13,541 nucleotides of DNA from an uncultured bacterium (lineage in GTDB: Bacteria; Verrucomicrobiota; Kiritimatiellia; RFP12; UBA1067), in assembly GCA_900547945.1 (NCBI GenBank), contig URIT01000091.1:1-13541 (forward strand), written 5' to 3'. The notes below the pieces were generated by a model, which was given only the letters and a program-made list of their open reading frames with translations, did not search any database and had not been told where the DNA came from. This document shows positions 6,897-13,114 of the stretch, one piece after another (the first letter of the stretch is position 1; every line of letters begins with the position of its first letter). Made by a program: the position numbers and the translations under genes.

Positions 6897-7679
6897 ATGC
6901 GAAACGAGAAGCACAAGGGCCCCCGCGAGCTCTGCACCGGCGGTGAATGGATCTACGGACGCAATCCCGTCATCGAGGCCCTGCGCGCCGGGCGGCGCAC
7001 GTTCAGCGAGGTGGTCCTGCCGCCGCCGGACAAGAACGAGGCCGACGAGCTCGCCGTCATCCGCGCCACCGCGCGTGACCGCAACATCGTCGTGCGCACG
7101 GAGGACCGCAAACGCCTCGACCTGCTCACGCGCGGCGGACACCACCAGGGCGTGGCGCTCAAGACGTCGGGCTACCCCTATGTCGCCTTCGAGGACATCC
7201 TTGAAGACGTCCGCGCCGACGAGGGTGCGACCGTCGTCGTCCTCGACCACCTTGAGGATCCCCAGAACGTCGGATCCATCCTCCGCACCGCCTGCGCGGT
7301 CGGCGCGACGGGCGTGATCCTGCCCGAAGACCGCGGCTGCGGCGTGACGCCCGCCGCCGTGCGCGCCTCGGCGGGCGCGAGCGAATACCTCAAGGTCGCC
7401 CGCGTCGTCAACCTCGTGCGGGCGATGAAACAGCTCCAGGAGGCCGGCATGTGGTTCACCGGACTCGACTGGGGCGAGGACGCGAAGGCCTACACGGCGA
7501 TCGACTTCCGAGGCCGTGCCGGGCTCGTGGTGGGCGCGGAGGGGAACGGCATCACGCGCCTCGTGCGCGAGACGTGCGACTTCATCGCGGAGCTGCCGAT
7601 GCCGGGCGAGATCGAGTCGCTCAACGCCGGCGTCGCCGCCGCCGTGTGCCTGTACGAAATGCTGCGCCAGCGGAGCTGA
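6897..7679 (+). CDS. rlmB: 23S rRNA (guanosine-2'-O-)-methyltransferase, RlmB/SpoU family
   Basis: A 260-residue SPOUT-class methyltransferase. The N-terminal substrate-binding domain (about 15-95) contains WIYGRNPVIEALRAG. The catalytic trefoil-knot domain shows all three SpoU motifs: LDHLEDPQNVGSILRTA (motif 1), LVVGAEGNGITRLV (motif 2) and LPMPGEIESLNAGVAAAV (motif 3). RlmB in E. coli methylates G2251 of 23S rRNA in the peptidyl-transferase P loop; a tRNA Gm18-type target cannot be excluded, but the N-terminal domain favours RlmB. It follows hom by 12 bp with AGGAAC as a weak Shine-Dalgarno and probably shares its transcript. Confidence 0.9.
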   Translation: MRNEKHKGPRELCTGGEWIYGRNPVIEALRAGRRTFSEVVLPPPDKNEADELAVIRATARDRNIVVRTEDRKRLDLLTRGGHHQGVALKTSGYPYVAFEDILEDVRADEGATVVVLDHLEDPQNVGSILRTACAVGATGVILPEDRGCGVTPAAVRASAGASEYLKVARVVNLVRAMKQLQEAGMWFTGLDWGEDAKAYTAIDFRGRAGLVVGAEGNGITRLVRETCDFIAELPMPGEIESLNAGVAAAVCLYEMLRQRS

Positions 7680-7704
7680 CGCGGAACCAGACGCGCGTCC
7701 CCAT

Positions 7705-7733
7705 GTGCCGCGATGGCACCTTCACCTTTTCCT
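7705..7733 (+). terminator. Possible weak terminator after rlmB
   Basis: GTGCC (7705-7709) pairs with GGCAC (7715-7719) around a 5-nt loop and is followed by the pyrimidine-rich CTTCACCTTTTCC. The stem is short and the T-tract is broken, so this is weakly supported. Confidence 0.3.
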
Positions 7734-7753
7734 AACAGGATATTCGCGCACTC

Positions 7754-7796
7754 TTCATGTACCCTTGACGTGTTGTTCACGCTGATGTTCCATAAT
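7754..7796 (+). promoter_or_regulatory. Putative porin promoter with 11-bp-spaced direct repeats
   Basis: TTCAT (7754-7758), TTGAC (7765-7769) and TTCAC (7776-7780) start exactly 11 bp apart, and a looser TTCCAT (7788-7793) follows at 12 bp. Eleven-bp direct repeats are the geometry of PhoB-type (OmpR/PhoB family) operators, though the sequence matches the enterobacterial Pho box only partly. CATAAT (7791-7796) is a reasonable -10. TTGACG (7765-7770) as -35 gives a long 20-bp spacing, so activator dependence is plausible. pstS lies two genes downstream of this site, counting the porin. Confidence 0.4.
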
Positions 7797-7827
7797 CTGC
7801 GGCGACATGACACAACAAGGAGAACAC

Positions 7828-9174
7828 ATGGAGAACCCCGAGAAGCAACCCGCCGGACGGCGGCAGTTGGGGTTGGCGGCGGCGACCTTCTTCGCCGCGA
7901 CGGTCGCGTGGGGCGCGACGAACGAGGCGGAGCGCGTGGTCAAGGCGGGGGCGGATCTCCGCCTGCGCTACGACGTCACGCAGGGGCTCCCGACCAACAA
8001 GCGCGGCGAGGACCCCCATTCGGACTACGCGCGCATCCGGATTCATCCGTGGATCGACATCGGACCTGAAAACTGGGGGCTCTACGCGCGTCTCTCCGAC
8101 GAGTTCCGCCATTATCGCCGCCCCGAATCGAAAAGCCGCAAGCAGCGCTTCCCGGATGTCGTCTTCATCGACAACCTCTACTGGCGGCAGAAGGGGCTTT
8201 TCGACTTCCTCGACCTGCGCATCGGCCGCCAGGACATGTCCTTCGGCTCGAAGCGCATCATTTCCGACGGCACCGGCGGCGACGGTTCGCGCTCGGCCTA
8301 CTTCGATGCCGTGCGGCTCACCGCGCACTTTGACGACGCCCGCACGCTCGACGCCTTTGCGCTCTTCTGCGCCCACGTCGACTGGCTGCCAACGCTCGGA
8401 AAGGAACACGAGAACGGCAAGAAGCCGCACCGCTACGACATGAGCGGCTACGGGCAGGATGAACTGGGCGCGGGCCTCTACTACCAGGATCGCTCGAACA
8501 CGTCGCTCGGCTGGGACCTCTACTACGTCGCCAAGCAGGAGATTCGCGGGCACAAGGCCAAGTACCGTTCCGAGGGACGCAACGTCCAGACGCACACGGC
8601 CGGCTTCCGCCTGTTGCCGCAGTTCACCGAAACCCTTTCGGGCGAGCTGGAGGGGGCCGCCCAGGCGGGCGAGGACGGCCTTCTCGCCGGACAGGGCTAC
8701 GCGGGCCTCACCTACAAGGCGAAGCCCTACCTGACAGGTGCCGTGTGGGGGCTCACGGGCGACGCGGACGGCGATCGCGGCTCGCACGCCTGGCATGCGG
8801 TCTTCAACCGCGAGACGGGTCTCGGCGAATCGGTCGCGCCGATGTACAACAAGTACGACTACACGAACCTCCTCTACCCGCACCTCGCGGCGGGTTGCAA
8901 GACGGGCGATGCCGCGTCGCTCAAGGTTCAGGCGGGCCCGCTCTTCGCGCCCGTCTCCGAACACCGCGCCGCAGGCGGCGACGCGGGGAACTACCGCGGA
9001 CTCTACGCGCAGCTGCGCTACGAGATCAAGCTCGGCCGTCTGACCGGCAGCGACTGGTTGAAGGGCGGGGCGCTCTCCTTCCAGGGCGAATATCTCGGGA
9101 AGGGCAACTACTTCGACGAGGGGGACCGCAACCCGGCGCTTTTCGGGCGCGTCCAGCTCGCGTGGAAGTTCTAG
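7828..9174 (+). CDS. Outer-membrane beta-barrel protein (porin / alginate-export type)
   Basis: A 448-residue secreted protein. The signal peptide has a twin arginine in its n-region (GRRQLGLAAA, residues 10-19), a hydrophobic core to about residue 28, and likely cleavage after WG or WGA. The mature chain is built of alternating strands with many Tyr/Arg/Gly and ends RVQLAWKF, with the terminal Phe typical of BAM substrates. The early part (KAGADLRLRYDV, then YARIRIHPWIDI, LYARLSDEFRHY, LRIGRQDMSFG) resembles alginate-export/OprE-like barrels. The substrate is unknown; its position before pstS raises phosphate or an organophosphate as a possibility. I chose ATG 7828 because AAGGAG lies 5 nt upstream; the in-frame ATG 7807 has no such site. 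Confidence 0.75.
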   Translation: MENPEKQPAGRRQLGLAAATFFAATVAWGATNEAERVVKAGADLRLRYDVTQGLPTNKRGEDPHSDYARIRIHPWIDIGPENWGLYARLSDEFRHYRRPESKSRKQRFPDVVFIDNLYWRQKGLFDFLDLRIGRQDMSFGSKRIISDGTGGDGSRSAYFDAVRLTAHFDDARTLDAFALFCAHVDWLPTLGKEHENGKKPHRYDMSGYGQDELGAGLYYQDRSNTSLGWDLYYVAKQEIRGHKAKYRSEGRNVQTHTAGFRLLPQFTETLSGELEGAAQAGEDGLLAGQGYAGLTYKAKPYLTGAVWGLTGDADGDRGSHAWHAVFNRETGLGESVAPMYNKYDYTNLLYPHLAAGCKTGDAASLKVQAGPLFAPVSEHRAAGGDAGNYRGLYAQLRYEIKLGRLTGSDWLKGGALSFQGEYLGKGNYFDEGDRNPALFGRVQLAWKF

Positions 9175-9288
9175 CGCGGATTGTCCAAGGGCGGGAGGGG
9201 CGCGCGCCAATGCGTCCGTATCCTCCGGTGGGCGGTGGAAAACACATTGACGGTAAACAGGAAAACAGGCAAGGAAAGGAAAACGAAC

Positions 9289-10185
9289 ATGAACAAGGTC
9301 AAGATCGGAAAGACGGCCGTGGCGGTTGCCCTGTGCGCGGCGGCGTGGGCGGCGGGGGCCGCCGAGCGGATCGAGCTGAACGGCGCGGGCGGAAGCTTCC
9401 CGGCACCGCTCTACCAGGCGTGGGCGTATGCCTACACCCAGGAGGGGACGGGCGCGAAGGTGAACTACCAGTCCGTCGGCTCCTCGGCGGGCATCAGCCA
9501 GATCAAGGCGGGGACGGTCGACTTCGCGGGGACGGACGCGCCGCTCGACGCGGCCGCGTGCGAGGCGGCCGGGCTGGAGCAGTTCCACATGGTGTCGGGC
9601 GCGGTCGTGCCGGCGGTGAATCTGCCGGGTGTCGCGAGCGGCGCGCTCGTCCTGGACGGGAAGACGCTTGCGGACATCTACCTCGGGCGGATCACGCGCT
9701 GGAACGACGCGCGCCTCGCGGCCCTCAATCCGGGCCTGAAGCTGCCCGCCCTGAAGATCACGGTCGTCCACCGCGGCGACGGCTCGGGGACGACACACAT
9801 CTTCAGCACCTACCTCGCGGCGGTCAGCCCCGACTGGAAGGAACAGGTCGGCGCGGGCACGCTCCTCAAGTGGCCGTGCGGCATCGCGGGCCAGAAGAAC
9901 CCCGGCGTGTGCAACGGCGTGCGCCGCATCCGGGGCGCGATCGGTTACACGGAGTACACGTTCGCGCGCGAGGCGAAGCTCGGCATCGTGAACCTGCGCG
10001 GCGCGTCCGGCGCGGCCGTCGAGCCCACGTCCGCCGGCTGGCCGATCCTCGGCAAGACCTACATCCTCGTACGGAAGGACACGCCTCCGGCGCGCCGCGC
10101 GGCCCTGCAGGCCTACTTCGACTGGTGCTTCGCGAAGGGCGGCGACACGGCGAAGAGGCTCTTCTACATCCCGGGCGCCCGTTAA
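9289..10185 (+). CDS. pstS: Phosphate ABC transporter substrate-binding protein PstS
   Basis: A 298-residue periplasmic protein with a signal peptide (residues 1 to about 24, cleavage near AAGA/AER). Mature signatures of PstS are present: LNGAGGSFPAPLYQAWA at the start, YQSVGSSAGISQIKAGTVDF, GTDAPL, GRITRWND, ITVVHRGDGSGTTHIFSTYL (the Arg-Asp and GSGTT phosphate-binding residues) and IGYTEYTFA. It binds inorganic phosphate and delivers it to PstCAB, whose genes are not in the window. It is somewhat shorter than E. coli PstS. The start at 9289 has AAGGAAAGGA 8 nt upstream and a proper signal peptide; the frame is open upstream to 9181 but without a coding-like leader. The 114-bp gap after the porin contains no clear promoter or terminator, so co-transcription is possible. 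Confidence 0.9.
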   Translation: MNKVKIGKTAVAVALCAAAWAAGAAERIELNGAGGSFPAPLYQAWAYAYTQEGTGAKVNYQSVGSSAGISQIKAGTVDFAGTDAPLDAAACEAAGLEQFHMVSGAVVPAVNLPGVASGALVLDGKTLADIYLGRITRWNDARLAALNPGLKLPALKITVVHRGDGSGTTHIFSTYLAAVSPDWKEQVGAGTLLKWPCGIAGQKNPGVCNGVRRIRGAIGYTEYTFAREAKLGIVNLRGASGAAVEPTSAGWPILGKTYILVRKDTPPARRAALQAYFDWCFAKGGDTAKRLFYIPGAR

Positions 10186-10224
10186 CCCGCGCGTCCCTGG
10201 GTGGACGGTACGCGCAGGTGGGTG

Positions 10225-10560
10225 TCACGCCCCAACCCCGCATGGCTTCGCATCTTCCGCCTTTGCCTTCTTGAGTTCCTTCGCGTTGCTGATGATCGTC
10301 GCGATGTCCTTGTTGAGCGAGCGGAAGCCCTCGATCGACTCCAAGGCCCGCATCGCCGCCGACTCGACCAGCTCGACGCAGTAGGGCATTGTGCCGTCCG
10401 GCAGCTTGGTCGGATAATGCTCGGCCATGCGCGTCTCGACCGTGCGATCCGTATAGCCGACCTTCAGGAGGCTCGCGAGTTCTGCGCGCGTCTCGGAATA
10501 GGCGTAGATCGTCGGATGTGCCGCCGACTTCGGCGGAAACAGGGATTCGGTGTTTGTCAT
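10225..10560 (-). CDS. Short GIY-YIG-like protein, probably a truncated remnant
   Basis: A 111-residue protein with a strong Shine-Dalgarno (GGAGGAG, 9 nt before the ATG). Residues about 17-70 resemble the GIY-YIG-like nuclease domain at the N-terminus of large restriction-type DEAD/DEAH helicases: PTIYAYSE (IY as in GIY), LLKVGYT (degenerate YIG), then VETRMAEHYPTK with R44 in the place of the catalytic Arg. The family's following part, with the acidic catalytic residue, seems missing after ELVESAAMR. The last 40 residues (GFRSLNKDIATIISNAKELKKAKAED) look like an unrelated, charged tail. It may be the N-terminus of a bigger enzyme joined to its C-terminal end by an in-frame deletion, or a small standalone protein. 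Divergent from the transposase gene. Confidence 0.55.
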   Translation of the reverse strand: MTNTESLFPPKSAAHPTIYAYSETRAELASLLKVGYTDRTVETRMAEHYPTKLPDGTMPYCVELVESAAMRALESIEGFRSLNKDIATIISNAKELKKAKAEDAKPCGVGA

Positions 10561-10579
10561 CGCTTAGCTCTCCTCCGCC

Positions 10580-10608
10580 TTGCAAACTCGGCGGCTTTAT
10601 CGTAAACT
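10580..10608 (+). promoter_or_regulatory. Promoter of the RAYT-like gene
   Basis: TTGCAA (10580-10585) and TAAACT (10603-10608) are 17 bp apart. The predicted start near 10615 lies about 35 nt before the chosen ATG. The -10 and its flank (GTAAACTAC) match those of the tRNA promoter. Confidence 0.5.
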
Positions 10609-10649
10609 ACACGTGTTGTTGGGCTGGAAATCGCGAAAGGATGGGGGCG

Positions 10650-11699
10650 ATGGGCCGTCTCAGAGGCTTCGACTACAAGTCGCCGTATTTCTACATGGTC
10701 ACCTTGAAGCGTCTCAAGGGGCTGGCGGCGTTTTCCGAAATTGGGCCCAATGGCCTCGTCGAAAACGCGATCACCCGCGCGTTCACGGCGGCTATTAGGG
10801 GCTTTCATCTGAAGTGGCGCTGCTGCGAAGAGATTTCGCCGTTCGTGATCATGCCCGATCATCTTCACCTTCTCTTCAAGATTCGCGCGATACCCGACCG
10901 CGTCGCGCTGGGGGTTCTCGTTAGCCAACTCGCCAAGGCCCTGCGCAATGCCTATTGGCAGGTTGTCGCGGCCGACGCCGCGACAGGCAAAACCCTTCCC
11001 GCCTCGCCCAATCGCGCGGCTTGCCCAAACCGTGCAGGTTGGGGCGGCGCACCGGGTCTTGCTGGTGGCGCACCGGGTCTTGCGGGTGGCGCGTCCGCGC
11101 CACCTCGCGGCCAGAGCCGCGAAACGCCCGCGCTCCGCCCGATCTTCGACCCCACCTGGCACGATTGGATTGTCAAGAAAGAGGGCCAGCTCGCCGCCTT
11201 TCGCCGCTACATCCGCGAAAACCCGGCGCGCGCCGCCCTGCGCCGCGCGAACGCCCGCTTCTTTCAGCAGGTCGCGCCCGTCGAGTTCCTCGGCCGCCGC
11301 TGGTTCGCCTACGGCAACCGCGCGCTCCTGGATCTGCCTGTTCTCGTGCCTTTCAAGGGCCACCGTGCGACCGCCGAAGGCTCGCCCGAATGGAACGCCC
11401 TCGTCGAATCGGCCGCGCGCATCGGCCCCGGAGGGGCGGGCGTCTCGACCTTCATGAGCCCGCTTGAAAAGGCCTGCGGCAACGCCATCGCCCGCGCGGG
11501 CGGCGGGCTGGTCGTGCTGTCGCCCGAGGGCTTCGGCCCGCGTTGGCACCCGCCGCGCGAGAAGGAGCGCTTCTGCGCCGCCGGGCGCATGCTCTTCCTT
11601 TCGCTCTGCGAGGCGACCGCGCGCCAGCCGACGCGCAAGGAACTCTACGACCGCTGCCATGAAATGGTCGACCTCGCCCAAGCCGGGCTTCAGGCCTGA
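10650..11699 (+). CDS. REP-associated tyrosine transposase (RAYT/Y1 HUH) with extra C-terminal domain
   Basis: A 349-residue protein. Residues 1 to about 195 are a Y1/IS200-like HUH nuclease domain of the RAYT type: YFYMVTLKR (13-21), the HUH motif MPDHLHLLF with H71 and H73, and the catalytic-tyrosine helix FRRYIRENPARA with Y187. HUH nucleases cut single-stranded hairpin DNA through a phosphotyrosine link. A Gly/Pro/Ala-rich insert (about 107-163) separates the two motifs. The C-terminal part (about 220-349) is not part of the Y1 fold: TFMSPLEKACGNAIARAGGGLVVLSPEGF, then RWHPP and FCAAGRMLFLSL, suggesting a Rossmann/DprA-SLOG-like domain (inference from pattern). ATG 10650 has AAAGGA 8 nt upstream; ATG 10641 is in frame but touches that site. 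No inverted repeats bounding an insertion element were found, which suits a domesticated RAYT. Confidence 0.75.
   Translation: MGRLRGFDYKSPYFYMVTLKRLKGLAAFSEIGPNGLVENAITRAFTAAIRGFHLKWRCCEEISPFVIMPDHLHLLFKIRAIPDRVALGVLVSQLAKALRNAYWQVVAADAATGKTLPASPNRAACPNRAGWGGAPGLAGGAPGLAGGASAPPRGQSRETPALRPIFDPTWHDWIVKKEGQLAAFRRYIRENPARAALRRANARFFQQVAPVEFLGRRWFAYGNRALLDLPVLVPFKGHRATAEGSPEWNALVESAARIGPGGAGVSTFMSPLEKACGNAIARAGGGLVVLSPEGFGPRWHPPREKERFCAAGRMLFLSLCEATARQPTRKELYDRCHEMVDLAQAGLQA
11046..11092 (+). repeat. 21-bp tandem repeat inside the RAYT gene
   Basis: Two 21-bp units (11046-11066 and 11067-11087), differing at one base, plus a 5-bp partial third copy. In frame they encode GGAPGLA twice and begin GGA again. 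Just upstream CCCAATCGCGCGGCTTG and CCCAAACCGTGCAGGTTG look like an older, diverged duplication encoding PNRA twice. The repeats lie in the linker between the HUH motif and the catalytic tyrosine. Confidence 0.8.
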
Positions 11700-11719
11700 T
11701 TTCACCGTATTGCATCCGC

Positions 11720-11749
11720 TTGACAGCGAAACCGCAGTTGTTGTATACT
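11720..11749 (+). promoter_or_regulatory. Strong promoter of the RelB/DinJ antitoxin gene
   Basis: TTGACA (11720-11725), a perfect -35, and TATACT (11744-11749) have an 18-bp spacing. The predicted start near 11756 gives a leader of only about 20 nt containing the Shine-Dalgarno AGGAGAAG. Confidence 0.75.
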
Positions 11750-11775
11750 GCACCCCATTAGGAGAAGAACCAGCC

Positions 11776-12087
11776 ATGGCACAAGTCAGCTTCAGAATCG
11801 ACGACAACCTCAAATCCCATGCCGAAAGCATCTTCAACAGCATGGGCATGAACCTTTCGACGGCCATCACGATTTTCATACGGCAGACCATTGACCGGCA
11901 GGCCCTCCCATTCGATGTCCGCGCTTGCACAAACCCGCTCGCCGATCCCGCGCGCATTCGCGCCGCCGCCGAGGACTACCGGAACGGCAAGCGGAACTAC
12001 CACCTCCACGAACTGCCGCCGCTGACCGAAACGCCCGCGCCACGTCGCACGCATCGGAGTCTCCGCCATGCAAAAGCTGTGGTCTGA
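11776..12087 (+). CDS. RelB/DinJ family type II antitoxin
   Basis: A 103-residue antitoxin with an N-terminal ribbon-helix-helix DNA-binding domain: the strand AQVSFRIDD (residues 2-10), then helices NLKSHAESIFNSMGM and LSTAITIFIRQTID, followed by ALPFDV, as in RelB/DinJ proteins. The C-terminal half, ending RNGKRNYHLHELPP and a basic tail, would wrap the toxin. Such proteins neutralise an mRNA-cleaving toxin and repress their own promoter as a complex. The ATG at 11776 has AGGAGA 10 nt upstream and a consensus-like promoter. Its last 20 bp overlap the start of the next frame, the usual TA arrangement, but that toxin gene is broken, so the antitoxin appears to be an orphan. Confidence 0.85.
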   Translation: MAQVSFRIDDNLKSHAESIFNSMGMNLSTAITIFIRQTIDRQALPFDVRACTNPLADPARIRAAAEDYRNGKRNYHLHELPPLTETPAPRRTHRSLRHAKAVV

Positions 12088-12175
12088 CCTCGCCATCGAC
12101 GAAGCCAACCGACTGATCTTCCGAATCGACGACGGTCAGCTCGTCATCAGCTCCTGCATGGGGCATTACGAGTAA
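12068..12175 (+). pseudogene. Truncated Txe/YoeB-type toxin (internal deletion)
   Basis: A 35-codon frame that begins MQKLWSDLA and continues IDEANRLIFRIDDGQ, LVISSCMGHYE, then stop. The second part matches the C-terminal end of Txe/YoeB RNase toxins (typical pattern R-I-x-E-x-H/N-R-L-V-Y-R-I ... S-C-x-x-H-Y). The start resembles the toxin N-terminus. The middle, about 45-50 residues with the core of the RelE-like fold, is absent, as if removed by an in-frame deletion. It overlaps the antitoxin stop by 20 bp, the normal position for the partner toxin. It cannot form the full fold and is probably inactive. Confidence 0.65.
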
Positions 12176-12203
12176 GCGCGCAAGTCCTCTCACAGATCTC
12201 ACT

Positions 12204-12241
12204 TCAGAGGCCATCGCAAAACTCGCGCAGCCGGCCTCTGA
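12204..12241. promoter_or_regulatory. 9-bp perfect inverted repeat, candidate TA operator
   Basis: TCAGAGGCC (12204-12212) and GGCCTCTGA (12233-12241) are perfectly complementary, separated by 20 bp. The right arm covers the position where the -35 of the next promoter should be. A binding site for the antitoxin-toxin complex is plausible. As a transcript hairpin it lacks a T-tract, so termination after the broken toxin is less likely. Confidence 0.5.
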
Positions 12242-12249
12242 TAAAATTG

Positions 12250-12258
12250 TGATATAAT
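12250..12258 (+). promoter_or_regulatory. Extended -10 promoter of the Phd-RelE operon
   Basis: TGATATAAT is a TGn-extended perfect -10 (TATAAT at 12253-12258). No good -35 is present at 17 bp, where the inverted repeat arm lies. Predicted start near 12265; Shine-Dalgarno GAAAGGA follows at 12273-12279. Confidence 0.65.
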
Positions 12259-12286
12259 ATTTGCATCTTGCTGAAAGGAATCCGTC

Positions 12287-12550
12287 ATGATCGCAACCCG
12301 CATTCGCCCGGTTTCCGACCTTCGGAACAAATATCCCGATGTCGAGAATGAAATCAAGAACGGGCCTGTCTACCTGACAAAAAACGGATACGGCTCTTCC
12401 GTAATCGTCAGCACCCGGTTCTTCGACGAGACGCTTTCCAGGCTGGCCATGTACGAGAAGATCGCGGCCTCCGAACGGCAGATTGCGGCCGGCCAAGGCA
12501 AAAGCGCACGTGCATCCCTCGCCGCCATCCGGAAGAAATACCATGTATGA
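12287..12550 (+). CDS. Phd/YefM family type II antitoxin
   Basis: An 87-residue antitoxin. The N-terminal Phd/YefM DNA-binding fold is seen in IRPVSDLRNKYPDVENEI (residues 6-23), followed by the typical GPVYLTKNGYGSSVIVS (26-42) and a helical, toxin-wrapping C-terminus (LSRLAMYEKIAASERQIAAG onward). It neutralises the downstream toxin and probably binds the inverted repeat upstream for autoregulation. The start at 12287 has GAAAGGA 7 nt upstream. The stop overlaps the toxin start by 8 bp, so the pair is translated together. Lower GC than the housekeeping genes suggests acquisition by transfer. Confidence 0.88.
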   Translation: MIATRIRPVSDLRNKYPDVENEIKNGPVYLTKNGYGSSVIVSTRFFDETLSRLAMYEKIAASERQIAAGQGKSARASLAAIRKKYHV

Positions 12551-12869
12551 GGTTGTGGTCTCGCCCGAAGCGGAAGCCGATCTCGACCGCATCATCAGAT
12601 ACATTGCCGCCGATCTCCGCAACCCTCCGGCGGCGACGGCCCTTGCGGACAAAATCGAGGCTCGCCTATGCGAACTGGAGACCATGCCAGGAAAATTCTC
12701 CTTCTGCAAAGATGCGTTCCTCCGCGCCATCGGATACCGTCGCGCCCAAGTTGGAAACCACCAGATCATATACCGCATTGACGAGACAGCCAAACGTGTT
12801 CTGATCGTACATTTCTACCATACGCTCCAGGACTACGAATCCAATCTTCTGCATTTCACCGGCAAGTAG
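12543..12869 (+). CDS. RelE/ParE family type II toxin
   Basis: A 108-residue toxin of normal length for the RelE/ParE superfamily. It opens with the typical strand-helix YEVVVSPEAEADLDRIIRYIA (split here as YEVVVSPEAEADL and DRIIRYIA), then a second helix ATALADKIEARLCELETMPG, and ends in the antiparallel strands YRRAQVGNHQIIYRID and KRVLIVHFYHTLQDYES. ParE members poison DNA gyrase and RelE members cleave mRNA; the Phd-type partner and the IIYRID...VLIVHFYH pattern fit either, so the target is open. ATG 12543 overlaps the antitoxin stop by 8 bp. The operon looks complete and potentially functional, in contrast to the broken TA pair just upstream. Confidence 0.88.
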   Translation: MYEVVVSPEAEADLDRIIRYIAADLRNPPAATALADKIEARLCELETMPGKFSFCKDAFLRAIGYRRAQVGNHQIIYRIDETAKRVLIVHFYHTLQDYESNLLHFTGK

Positions 12870-12886
12870 CGAGTGCTGCGAGGTAC

Positions 12887-13108
12887 TCACCCAGACAACC
12901 GCCCGCCCTTCAGCCGCCGCAGCTCGTCTTCGAGCTTTCGGATTCGCCGCTCGTTCAGCAAGTTTCGCCGACGCTCCTCTTCCAGCTTCCAACGCTGCTC
13001 TTTGATTTCTCGCCGCGCCTGCTCGCCCTCCTCCATCTCGTCGAGCGCCGCGACCCTCCTCAGAAACGCGGCCTTGGCCGCATCGTCCTTACAGTTCTTT
13101 GCCTTCAT
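12887..13108 (-). CDS. Small charged coiled-coil protein, unknown function
   Basis: A 73-residue protein, unrecognised. It is almost entirely Lys/Arg/Glu/Leu, with heptad-like spacing from about residue 25 to 68 (RREIKEQRWKLEEERRR, then RRIRKLEDELRRLKGG), predicting one long coiled coil; no signal peptide. There is no Shine-Dalgarno, but TTGGTT (13143-13138) and CATACT (13120-13115) with 17-bp spacing place the transcription start at or next to the ATG, suggesting leaderless translation. It is convergent with the toxin gene, 17 bp away. It could be a real small gene or a spurious open frame; the promoter and absence of low-complexity bias other than charge favour the former slightly. Confidence 0.45.
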   Translation of the reverse strand: MKAKNCKDDAAKAAFLRRVAALDEMEEGEQARREIKEQRWKLEEERRRNLLNERRIRKLEDELRRLKGGRLSG

Positions 13109-13114
13109 GCAGAC

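Noticed and set aside
5253..7250. 665-codon minus-strand open frame opposite hom and rlmB
   Set aside because: Shadow of two clearly recognised genes in GC-rich DNA; its composition is biased to Arg, His, Asp and Val with no domain.
7777..9798. 673-codon minus-strand open frame opposite the porin and pstS genes
   Set aside because: Its product has Arg/Val/Ala-rich shadow composition with no motif, while the plus strand has signal peptides, ribosome-binding sites and family motifs.
10186..10224. Hairpins after pstS as an intrinsic terminator
   Set aside because: Short GC-rich stems can be drawn (for example GCGCGT with ACGCGC), but no T-tract follows on either strand.
10201..10605. 134-codon plus-strand open frame opposite the GIY-YIG gene
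   Set aside because: No ribosome-binding site and a shadow-like composition; the minus-strand frame has a strong Shine-Dalgarno and a recognisable domain.
10389..10649. Upstream extension of the transposase open frame
   Set aside because: It overlaps the minus-strand GIY-YIG gene and contains the promoter; the ATG at 10650 has a Shine-Dalgarno sequence and begins the conserved domain.
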